DNA from: Mesaphorura yosii
Lineage: Eukaryota; Arthropoda; Collembola; Poduromorpha; Tullbergiidae
DNA length: 39,088 nucleotides
NCBI GenBank assembly: GCA_009869945.1
Contig: WIXG01000558.1
Location: forward strand, 1-39,088
Reading direction: 5' to 3'
How positions within the stretch are numbered: position 1 is the stretch's first letter; each line of letters opens with the position of its first letter. The notes below the pieces were generated by a model. The model did not search any database. It worked only from the letters and a program-made list of their open reading frames with translations, and was not told the DNA's origin. Positions 24,901 through 32,289 of this stretch are shown here, one piece after another. The translations under genes were made by a program, and so were the position numbers.

Positions 24901-27900
24901 TCTGTGTTCTTAAAACGATCATTACGTAACAAAAGCCAAACCAGTCAACGAGATTCGAATCTCGCGATGCGAGATGACGGCGGGGAAGAAAGTGAGGCAG
25001 AGCAGAGATAAGAATGAGATTATTTACAGCAGGAGCAGCTCAGTCGAGTGCGAACGCGGCGAAGCACGGCGCGAGTATTATTAGCGAAATAGAATTAAGA
25101 CCTGAGCATAAGGAGTTTGGGAGCTTTGGGACTTTTCCTGCCAAGACGCGTCTCCGTCTCCGTCCGCGTCCGTCTCGTCTATCAGCTGAGATGACTTTTT
25201 TCTATTTTCCGGCCCAACATCTTCACTTTCACTTTGATGTACGCAGCTTTCACGCAGGTTTCCCCTGCACGGCGTTCAGAGATACGATCCGAGCTACCGA
25301 AACGGAGCATTAATATTAACTACAGCACAAGAACTCCGTCTCGCTCTCGTTGCGGTACTTTGCAGTGCATATTGCGGGCTTGCTTTCTCTGCTCCATGCA
25401 TCTTTATCTCTGCCCTTCTCTTCGCGGCTTCTTTTTCGTGTCCCTCGCACGACTTTCCACTTTATTTTCTCTCAGGCACGCTTCCCCTTCTTGCTCGTCT
25501 GCTTTCTGCTGTGCTCCCGTCCTTGCATTCACTGCGTTCGTTCCTGCGTTTCTACGTGTGCGTGCCGACTCGGTTAGTTTTTATTCCGTGTAAGCCGCCG
25601 CTAAGCACCGTCGCGTTCACGTTCACATAGCACAACGTACATGTTTGCCAGGATTATTCTCAATACACACAAAAGAAGAATCCCAGCCGAAAGAAAGCGA
25701 ACAAAAGGATTTGTTGTTGAAACCACACGTCTCGCATCTCAGCTCGAGCTCATCAGCCTAATCTCAGTGAACGCGAACGTAGATGCTCACGGCACGCTAG
25801 ATGCTACCTACAATTACGCTGCGTATCATACAATCCTAAAATCCGACTTCTTACGTATTGCCTTTGCGTGATAGATTCGTCGCCAAATCAGCTCGCCGAC
25901 AATCTGCATTCCCCACTTGAGAAAGCGCGAGAGCGGGAAAGGGGCCGAGAACGAGGTGACACCTCCCCAGCAGCATCAAACCGCGAGATAAAATCGTTAG
26001 GCAGTCCGCCTTCAATCACGGCGGCAGTGGCGGCGGTCACGGTCTCTGGTCCCGAGACATCGTCTCCGCCGACTCTGTCGCTGTCGCGTTCTCCGTCTTC
26101 GTCGCCGCCTGGAAGTACGCTGAAGCAGAGGTCTGTCGCGGTTGCTGTCAACACGGATGCGGACATTGACGATGACTCGGGACACGACAGCCCCTCAACC
26201 ACCCCAAGGATCCATTTGGTATGATTATTTACTATTCACTGAATTGCCCTACGAGATTTTGTTCATTTACGTATTTACTTTTGACGCATTTCAGAATGGC
26301 CCGCTGTCGCTGACCAACCAAGACCGAAATGGGCTCGGACGTGGGCAGTCAGATGACAATCGCAGCCCCGAGTCGCCATCGCTGCTACCTACGGATACCG
26401 CCACCGTATCGCCAAAGACACCGCGCGCAGCAACTCCACCGCCGCACCCTCCGTCGAGGCCGACGGTAACGCTTCCACCAAAGAAAGACAAATCTCGGAC
26501 ACCAAAGCAGAAGGGAAAGGCGATGGCGAAGGTGACTCAGCACAAACTCTTTACGCCGTACGCCACGACGTCCATCACCACTCGGACAAGCACACCGACC
26601 ACCGACTCAAACAGCTACATTGCGGTACTCAGCGGGCATTTCCCGGAGCGAAGGCACGAGCTCGACTGCAACAGCAACAGCAACAGCAGCAGTAGCAGCA
26701 GCAGCCTTCCTTACCCAGGCAAGGAGGTCTGCACTGATGCGGCGACGTACATCAATAGCATCACCGGTCACCACCCGCAACCGCTGTCTCCGCTTGTGAT
26801 TGACAAAAGCATTGGACCGCCGCCCAACATCCTGTCCACCTTCAACTGCAAGGCTCCGCCATCGTCGAGGAGCGGAAGCAGCTCCAGCGGGAGCACTAAA
26901 TCGACTTCAACGGGATTCGAGTCCATCGCAAGACTCCTCGACTCATCGAATACAAAGCCGAGCAAACGAAGTGGCAGCCCCATTCCAAAGTCGTCCAAGG
27001 CGCATAAAAGTGGCAGCGGCAGTGGGGGACACGGCGGCCGTGGAAACACATCGTCACAAAGCCCGCCTTGTCGGGAACGAGATAACTACAGCAGTGCAAG
27101 CAGCCTGAGTCGTGGGAGCAGCGTGACTCCGTCGAATGGCTCAGGCTTCTCACAGCAGCTACCTTCGAATTTGTCTCCACTGCAGGACCTGTCACGAGTC
27201 AAAGCAACGTCGTGGCTCAGGTAAAATTACGAACCCATTCTGAATCGTAATTCGACATGAGATCGTAATTTTGACTCCCCTCCATTCTGCAGTGGTGCGG
27301 CCGAGCATTCTCCTGCCCCGAGGCCCACACTTCCACCGGCATCCAGTGGCAGTTCATCGTCAACTCCACAAAGCACTCACTCCATTTACTCAGGGCCGCC
27401 GCCCGGCATGCCACCGTCTTCGCATCACTCGCAAATGTATCCACCGGGGATGCTGCCACTGCACGGCTCGATGATGGGACCTGGCCAACATTCGCCCTTC
27501 GGTCCGGCCTCTAACGAACTTGTGCGAAGAGACCTCGAGGCCCGTTTTCTCGCAGAACGCGCAGCCGCAGGTGGACCAAACTCTTTCATGCCTCGTTCGG
27601 GAGAGCTGCATCCTCATCATCTACTTCACATGCAGAGCCAGGGAGGCCCAACACCTGCGCAACCGCCACATTCGCCATTGTTTTCGGCGCCATACGTGAG
27701 TCAAACATTTTGACAATTTTGATTTCATTTGCTAATTTAATTTGTACTTTTACTGCTAGCAGTATAAAGACATGCCAAAGATGGGATTGGACTCACCCTT
27801 TTATCGCTCATCGTTGGGTCTCCCATACGCTGGCTTCAATGGAATGCTGCCACCCTCAAATCTGACCACGCCATTCACACCGCCAAGTCAGCTGCCGACA

Positions 27901-29576
27901 TTTACGCCAAAGGTGAGTTTAGTCTGTGCTCCGGAAATGGAAAGGACTATCAACTGATCAGTTGACTCTTTCGAGCAGAAATCCGGGCGCTGGAACGCAA
28001 TGCACGTAAGGATATCCTGGGAGGTTTACCAGAATCAGCAGAAGGAGGCTGCACAAGAAAAGGCAGCGACCGAGCAGGCAACTCGAGAGGGATCGACAAC
28101 AACGAGTGCATCGGAGGCGACAACGAATTCCTCCACAACGTCATCGTCGTCTTCTGCCAACTGCGGCCGCAACAGCGACTCGAACAACGCATCGGTGACT
28201 GTCATGCCGTTGGGCGCCCTGGATCCAGCAAATCGATCAAACCATTCATTGCCGGATCTGCATCGCTCGGGGGAAATAAATGGACCGGGCCTTCCCCCAC
28301 TGCTGCCTCCGGGCAATCAGCCGCCACCGTTTGATCCAAACTCGCCGTTGTTTATGCAATCGCCACCTCTCTTGGGTACGAGCTTTCTTCCATACTAATC
28401 AAAAGCTGCGGCCATAATTCTAATTAATTCTCCCTTTATTGGCTTATATTTGCTGTCTGTGTTTGCAGCGCCTCCTTTGGGAAGAGGTTTTCCGCCTTTT
28501 GGGTCACTGGGACCTGCATTTGGGGGTTTGGGAGGGATTGGACCCAACATTCTAGGTCGTGATATAAGCAGTTTGGGGGCGCTGCCTCCCTCGCATGACC
28601 AGTGGCTTAGGTGAGTGGTGTTTACAATGACTTTTAAAAATAGACGTTGCGCGCTGATATTTAAGATTATGCGTTCTTTCTTTCAGAATGCAACGAGCGG
28701 CACAGTTTCCGAATTGGCCGATGATGCCTCGTGAGAAACCAGACGAGCGAGATGAGAAGCGGAATTCGGAGAACAAAGGTGGGAGTCGTGATCATCCCCC
28801 ACGCGCACGGAGTCGGTCACCTCATCGCTCCTCACGAGCATCTGCTGAAAATGGTGACACTGGCTCGAGAAGCTCTTCCGGCAACTCCACTTCAGCGATA
28901 TCGTCAGCTCACAAGAGTAGGGAAAATTCGGTCGATAAGGACAAAAGTGGTGCAGTACCTTTGTCGATGGAACGTGAACAAGAGAGGGACAAATTGTCGG
29001 CGGCGCATCAAAGCCTGATGAACGATAAAGCTTTACCATTCATTCCATCGACGTATTCGTCCAGGTAGCTGTCGAAAGTCACTTGGAGATTTAAAGTTAC
29101 TAACCTGTAATCGTTACAATTTTGCTTCTAGAATGTTCAGCCCAGGATCGCCATTGACCGGGTGGGACACATTTCCTGGCATGACAGCTGCGCAGCGGGC
29201 GGCACTCGCGGCTGAACCTTACAGACAGAGTCTCCTCCAACTGAGCGAGCGAGAGCGGGAACTTGCAAGAGCCCCAATTCGTCCTTCGCTTCCTGGCAAC
29301 GGAAACGGACCGCCCTTCATGACTCTACCACTACTTTCACTTGGCGCCGGGGGACCTCCGCCACCTCGCACGGCGGCCAGTGCCATGGGCATGGGCTTGG
29401 TCGGCGGATCGAAGGGAAGTGGCAGCATTCCACTGTTGAATCCTTCCATGAGCATTGGTGCACTTTCCGGGCATTCTTTTCACGGGCATCACCACTCCAG
29501 CCTGGGTCTGAATGGGCCACCGAACAACGGCGGTAGCCCATCGTCGAGGACGAAGGAAGACTCGCATTCTCGATGA
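2602..29576 (+). CDS. AUTS2-like: AUTS2 / fibrosin-like family transcription regulator (Drosophila tay homologue), 12 coding exons
   Basis: AUTS2, FBRS and FBRSL1 are nuclear proteins that join noncanonical PRC1 (PCGF3/5) and, for AUTS2, recruit p300 to activate transcription in neurons. The predicted coding exons are 2602-3528, 3585-3914, 5195-5317, 24564-24606, 25875-26218, 26295-27220, 27293-27695, 27763-27912 (or from 27760), 27979-28375, 28469-28610, 28687-29064 and 29132-29576. All junctions have GT/AG and keep frame, giving 1,535 or 1,536 aa. Diagnostic segments are an N-terminal VVEGFAF...F motif (about 293-302), an LEARFLAERAA motif in exon 7, DSPFYRSSLGLPY in exon 8, the family core RWNAMHVRISWEVY (from about residue 1086), FGGLG with HDQWLR in exon 10, and an RE/KD-rich tail. 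The N-terminal half is rich in Lys, Pro and Ser and looks disordered. Vertebrate AUTS2 is about 1,260 aa. Family identity is firm, but the exact paralogue name and alternative 5' ends are not. Confidence 0.93.
3915..5194 (+). other. AUTS2-like intron 2 (1.28 kb)
   Basis: The intron opens with GTAAGC at 3915 and closes with a TTTCAG acceptor at 5194. It holds a GGCA tetranucleotide run near 4491-4511 and a CG-alternating run near 4981-4993. The open frames inside (for example 4398-4901 on plus) have no recognisable protein signature and start with no splice support, so I treat it as non-coding. Confidence 0.7.
5195..5317 (+). CDS. AUTS2-like: AUTS2-like exon 3
   Basis: This 123-nt, 41-codon exon has a strong acceptor (GCGTTTCAG) and donor (AAG|GTAAGA), both phase 0, so it could be skipped without shifting the frame. 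It encodes a Lys/Pro/Asp-rich peptide (KETKSTSPDAKPKKVPVPKD...) ending in WPHSFK, with the same basic, disordered composition as exons 1-2. It is the last exon before the 19-kb intron. Its place in the gene rests on composition, phase and splice sites, because no diagnostic AUTS2 motif falls inside it. Confidence 0.7.
9454..9513 (+). repeat. 30-bp tandem duplication, two copies
   Basis: Two adjacent 30-bp units occupy 9454-9483 and 9484-9513. Each begins ATTCCGTTG and ends CATTCGGTA or CATTCGGTAT. They differ at one position I can see (GGGCC versus GAGCC). It is the clearest true tandem duplication in the giant intron and looks recent. I see no coding or structural role. Confidence 0.9.
14019..14040. 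repeat. Perfect 8-bp hairpin
   Basis: CCGCTTCG (14019-14026) and CGAAGCGG (14033-14040) are exact inverted copies around a 6-nt spacer. A second, 7-bp hairpin (TAACGAG/CTCGTTA) lies nearby at 14114-14130. Both are in the giant intron, with no associated ORF or terminator logic. Confidence 0.7.
16866..16884 (+). repeat. (ATT)n microsatellite
   Basis: A short AATTATTATTATTATTA run lies within the giant intron. It is an ordinary trinucleotide microsatellite. Confidence 0.75.
16951..16970. repeat. GC-rich perfect hairpin (8-bp stem, 4-nt loop)
   Basis: GCCGTGCC at 16951-16958 and GGCACGGC at 16963-16970 are exact reverse complements around ACGC. The surroundings repeat related words (GGCACGCCAC just before), so it may come from cryptic repeat turnover rather than a functional RNA. 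Confidence 0.7.
17289..17305. repeat. Palindrome ATCTCGAG-A-CTCGAGAT
   Basis: Two 8-bp exact inverted arms flank a single A. Similar CTCGAG/GAGTCGAG words recur at about 23660-23680 and 23903-23925, so this belongs to a family of short palindromic words in the intron. Confidence 0.75.
18667..18699. repeat. 13-bp inverted repeat (stem-loop)
   Basis: The left arm, 18667-18679 (GGCTCTTGATAAG), pairs with the right arm, 18687-18699 (CTTGTCAAGAGCC), around a 7-nt loop. One pair would be G-U in RNA. It is the longest stem I found in the intron, but it is shorter than a normal miRNA precursor stem. Confidence 0.75.
21071..21089 (+). repeat. (CATTG)n pentanucleotide run
   Basis: Almost four tandem CATTG units. 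Related TTGCG or ATTGC pentamer runs occur at about 9646-9660, 20788-20802, 21711-21740 and 38171-38187. Confidence 0.75.
23053..23070. repeat. 18-bp perfect palindrome ACTGAACATATGTTCAGT
   Basis: The sequence equals its own reverse complement over 18 bp. It contains opposed TGAACA and TGTTCA halves separated by TA and is followed by a further GTTCAGT-like word. It sits about 1.5 kb upstream of exon 4. The half-sites recall nuclear-receptor elements, but the 2-bp spacing is not a standard one. Confidence 0.85.
24564..24606 (+). CDS. AUTS2-like: AUTS2-like exon 4 (43-nt small exon)
   Basis: A strong acceptor (TTGTTTCACAG) and donor (AAAAG|GTAAGA) bound 43 nt that encode ISDGCTDLFASLRK plus one base. 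Entry is phase 0 and exit is phase 1, so skipping would break the frame into exon 5 and the exon should be constitutive. It sits isolated between the 19.2-kb intron and a 1.27-kb intron. I could not match the peptide to a specific AUTS2 segment from memory. Its assignment rests on splice quality and on the fact that it supplies exactly the phase change needed between exons 3 and 5. Confidence 0.65.
24607..25874 (+). other. AUTS2-like intron 4 (1.27 kb)
   Basis: The intron starts at GTAAGA and ends at GCGTGATAG, an acceptor with a weak pyrimidine tract. It contains the overlapping palindromes at 24949-24975. Open frames inside (25014-25313, 25234-25593 plus) are low-complexity and unsupported. 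Confidence 0.6.
24949..24975. repeat. Overlapping palindromes in intron 4
   Basis: A 16-bp perfect palindrome, CGAGATTCGAATCTCG (24949-24964), overlaps a second hairpin, ATCTCGC-GAT-GCGAGAT (24959-24975). The segment could fold in two mutually exclusive ways. Confidence 0.75.
25875..27220 (+). CDS. AUTS2-like: AUTS2-like exons 5-6: Ser/Pro-rich linker
   Basis: Exon 5 (25875-26218) joins exon 4 in phase 1 and reads DSSPNQLADNLHSPLEKARERERGRERG, then Ser/Thr/Pro-rich sequence and an acidic DADIDDDSGHD patch. A 76-nt intron (26219-26294; donor GTATGA, acceptor TTTCAG) follows. Exon 6 (26295-27220) is the largest exon of the 3' cluster. It is Ser/Pro/Thr-rich, with a KKDKSRTPKQKGKAMAK basic cluster (possible NLS), an Asn/Ser homopolymer coded by a CAG-like repeat, and many SSSGS runs. 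Composition and position match the long proline/serine-rich linker of AUTS2-family proteins, and no enzymatic domain is visible. The exon 5 acceptor is the least certain boundary, but it is the one that keeps the frame open. Confidence 0.8.
26670..26707 (+). repeat. Coding AAC/AGC trinucleotide tract (poly-Asn/Ser)
   Basis: Within exon 6, alternating AAC AGC codons pass into AGC/AGT repeats encoding NSNSNSSSSSSS. As DNA it is a CAG-type repeat read in the Ser/Asn frame, so it is likely length-polymorphic. Confidence 0.85.
27293..29576 (+). CDS. AUTS2-like: AUTS2-like exons 7-12: conserved AUTS2 core and C-terminus
   Basis: Exon 7 (27293-27695) carries a His/Pro/Gly-rich region and ELVRRDLEARFLAERAA, matching the L-x-x-RFL motif of AUTS2. 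Exon 8 (27763-27912, optional CAG codon in front) carries DSPFYRSSLGLPYAGFNG. Exon 9 (27979-28375) starts with the family signature KSGRWNAMHVRISWEVYQ, then a Thr/Ser/Asn-rich stretch. Exon 10 (28469-28610) has AFGGLGGIGPNILG and HDQWLR. Exon 11 (28687-29064) has FPNWPMMPREK followed by charged, RS-rich sequence. Exon 12 (29132-29576) has LTGWDTFPG and QRAALAAEPYRQSLLQLSER, and ends at TGA 29574-29576. The five introns within this block are about 64-93 nt with canonical ends. This block is where family membership is most secure. Confidence 0.93.
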
Positions 29577-30396
29577 TGAAACCAACGAACAAATCAGAAT
29601 TTGACAGGGAGACTTCTCCATAAATCGCAGACAACGCCACATTCACTGATCAAATTAACAGATCGCAATTCGCTGTCTATCTTTCACACTAAAAAGTAGC
29701 TGATGCTTTGCAGTTGTTTTCGTAGTCATAAATTAGTTGATCGTTTTCGCAGTCCTGAACAACTCGGACATTACTAACATGGACTTTACAAGTTTTAGCT
29801 TAGTCCTAAATTAGAATTTGGTGTAGGCTAAGACAAGGCAAGGCGAGGGTTCCGGGGGAGGGGATTGAAGGGCGAGCGGGTTGATCATCATCGGCTGTAA
29901 GGATAATTAAGTGCAAAAAATACACAAAAAAAAATCTATATTCTGATTACGAATACCAAATATTACAAACAATTGCTGATCTAATTTAGTACATACGCAA
30001 ATGGCAAATGGTAAATTTCCTGCAGATTTAGACAAGACTAAGATTTATCTTTGGCTCCAATCGCGCCGCTGCTAGTTTTGTACAACTACTGGAATACTTG
30101 AAAAGTGTGATAAATACTTTACCAAGAGTAATTGACGCACGTCGCCGCTTGATTTCGTAGATGATTAGTTACCGTTCAAACTACTCTTAGAGTTTAGTAA
30201 GCCTCGTTATTTGTACGTACGTACGTTAAGTTCTTTCTCTTCTGTTGTGGTGCTGAACCCTTCGAAATACGGTATGAATTGCGTGCAAGATGAAGTGGAC
30301 GAATTAATCACCTACTGAATGGAAATCATGACCTCACTCATCTCATCTCAATTACAATACCTTTAATCTTACAACTTACTGATCATTATCATTGTA
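29577..30396 (+). other. AUTS2-like 3'UTR
   Basis: This is about 820 nt after the TGA with no coding signal. It contains a G-rich patch (29848-29880) and a TACG tandem run near 30212-30227, and it leads to a canonical AATAAA. Confidence 0.7.
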
Positions 30397-30402
30397 ATAA
30401 AG
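30397..30402 (+). terminator. AATAAA polyadenylation signal, AUTS2-like gene
   Basis: A canonical hexamer (TGTAATAAAGG) is followed 20-30 nt downstream by a G/T-rich stretch (CGGTGGTCGGTG), the usual poly(A) site arrangement. Confidence 0.75.
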
Positions 30403-30822
30403 GAATAATGTTCAAACTCGGTGGTCGGTGATTCGATGAATTTACATTCATACGCAGACTTTCGTATTTCGCCTTGAATGGAAGGTATCTTGTTTCCTGT
30501 GTCGTGTCGGTTGCCGTGTTCAAATTCACCACTTGCCATGAGTCATGAGTCGACCCGCACTATCTGTGCTCAACCTAGTTAAGGCTCTTCGTCGTCGGTT
30601 TTGCTCGCCTTGCATTTTTGCAAGCAAAGTCAATACCATAAAACAAACATTCATCGCAAAAGCAAAAGTCAAAGTCAGCACCGGAATCTGGGCTTGGCTT
30701 AAAGAACTTAGCCACTTTTATTTTACTGCTCAACCTGAGCTGTGAGCCTGTGAGCTTTACTAGCAGAATAGTGGTCAGTGGTCGATAGCGCCGTACGGTC
30801 ACAGTACGAAGGAGAAGGAGCC
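30403..30822 (+). other. Spacer and 5' leader of PH-domain gene
   Basis: About 420 bp lie between the AUTS2-like poly(A) signal and the next ATG. A perfect AP-1-type word TGAGTCA lies at 30539-30545 with a second TGAGTC right after it. I see no TATA box or other gene. The short gap implies that the promoter of the PH gene is compact or overlaps the 3' end of its neighbour. Confidence 0.5.
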
Positions 30823-31390
30823 ATGGAGAGACAACGACCTTCGACGAGCGATGGTAAAAAATTCGGATCAGCAAAACGGCAGGGCTTCGGAGGGTCAGGA
30901 GTGGACGGTCCCGGGTTTTGGAGCTCGCCTGGCAAAATAGTTCAATGCGGGCCTCTTCAGAAACGAGGTGAGTTGAGACCTCCGCGTCTGATCAGGAGGC
31001 CCTCCCAACGTCGACTCAATCTGAGACATCCAATTTACCCCTGTGACTGCTTTCACGTTCGCAGTGGGCACGGGGACAGCACCGTCTCACTGGAAAAGCC
31101 GGTGCTATTTTCTGCATGGGAGAGGAAGTCTGCGCAACAGCTCCGACGTGATGGCCGCTCCTCACGGGCCATACATCATGCTCGACGGTTGCAGACTGGC
31201 CACTCCAGAGACAGACGACGACGACGAGCATCTTTTCCTGTTTTCTGTGAGTGGAACTCTTGTGCCTGACAAAGGACCCGGCGTTGGCGGTGGAGTTCCT
31301 TGCGAGGAGGTGTTCAGCTGCGAATCCGAGCAAGATTTGTTCATGTGGCTGGAGAACTTGAGATCAGTTCTCCATGGTGAATGTCAATGA
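30823..31390 (+). CDS. Small PH-domain protein (156 aa, two exons)
   Basis: Exon 1 is 30823-30967 (ATG in a GCCATGG context, donor G|GTGAGT). Exon 2 is 31065-31390 (acceptor TTCGCAG, stop TGA). They join in phase 1 and give 156 aa. A basic Gly/Ser-rich N-terminus (residues 1-40) precedes a PH-like fold: CGPLQKR (42-48, strand 1), HWKSRCYFL (57-65), PYIMLDGC (84-91), HLFLFSVSG (104-112), EEVFSCESEQDLFMWLENL (129-147). Trp143 fits the invariant PH helix Trp. PH domains bind phosphoinositides or proteins at membranes. The basic residues at Lys47/Arg48 and Lys59/Arg61 are where lipid-binding PH domains carry them. An acidic loop (DDDDE, 99-103) and a Gly/Pro insertion (118-127) are unusual. No other domain is present, and I do not recognise the specific family. 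Confidence 0.78.
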
Positions 31391-32289
31391 TGCGATGCAG
31401 CGAGATGTTCCATGTCCGTTTTCACTACGTAAATCGAATTAAGTATGATTCAAGTAAGCCTTACTACTTGCAATTACATTAACTAGCTCCCAATGACTAA
31501 TAAATCCGGCCAACTGCTGATTACTGACCAAAATATTGAGTCATAGACTTATAACTTTATTGACACTTTGCATTTCGCAACTTTTCTTAATGCTATCATT
31601 CAAAGCGAGATACGAGACAGGCACTCAATGCTTCTTCAAAAGTTGGTTCAAGGTGATGGTTACGGCCACTTTTTTTGCGTAGGCATCAAGTCAAAATCAA
31701 ATCGCGTCCCACGCCACATTCCCGCATAATTGGTTTACCTTTGCTATTTAAATATTTAACTCCAGTTAAAGTAAAGCATGAGAACAGTCAGGCTTATGCA
31801 CCAATTACATAACAAAAGCGACGGCGTTAATGAAGCCGCGACGTCGCGAGCGTGACTGTTTCAAAGTTCAGTCAGTTAATATGCGATAAAGTGTAATAGT
31901 AATTGTCAAGTTCATGGTAGACTCTCATTCATACTCATACATAATACATCGTGTAGAGTATTGAGCAACATGACAGTTAAAATTTATGCTTAAATGCAAC
32001 CAGCTTTATCACGACTCAGTCGCGTTCACCAAAGCTGCAGTATCGAGACGACGACTAAACCAAACATTTCACATTTACATATTGAGCCTCATCTCAAAGT
32101 CTGGCTTGTCTTGTTGGCCCGACTGAACTTGAACTTTCCAGTATTCCAGTGCAGTTTTACTCTTCCTTTCCGGCTTCTCTAGTCAATTGCGTGCCGTGAC
32201 TTATTATTATTATCAGTATCAATTTACTTAACCTCAAGTCAGAAGTAGAAGTCAACAGTGTTCAAATCTAAAATCTGAAATCGGCGACA
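31391..32289 (+). other. PH gene 3'UTR and DHCR24 upstream region
   Basis: No coding exon is seen. The region holds the PH gene poly(A) signal (31499-31504) and a perfect 12-bp palindrome, CGCGACGTCGCG, at 31837-31848 with a CRE-like GACGTC core, about 440 bp upstream of the DHCR24 ATG. No TATA box is evident near the expected start. Confidence 0.5.
31499..31504 (+). terminator. AATAAA polyadenylation signal, PH-domain gene
   Basis: A canonical hexamer (GACTAATAAATCC) about 110 nt after the PH gene stop codon gives a short 3'UTR. Confidence 0.65.

Noticed and set aside
25014..25593. 99-119-aa open frames in intron 4
   Set aside because: Low-complexity (CTTTCTCTG-type) sequence with no domain. 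The AUTS2 frame needs exon 4 to splice straight to 25875.
26142..26294. Open frame running through intron 5 into exon 6
   Set aside because: Its upstream part is out of frame with exon 5 and reads through a 76-nt intron with good GT/AG ends. Only 26295 onward is coding.
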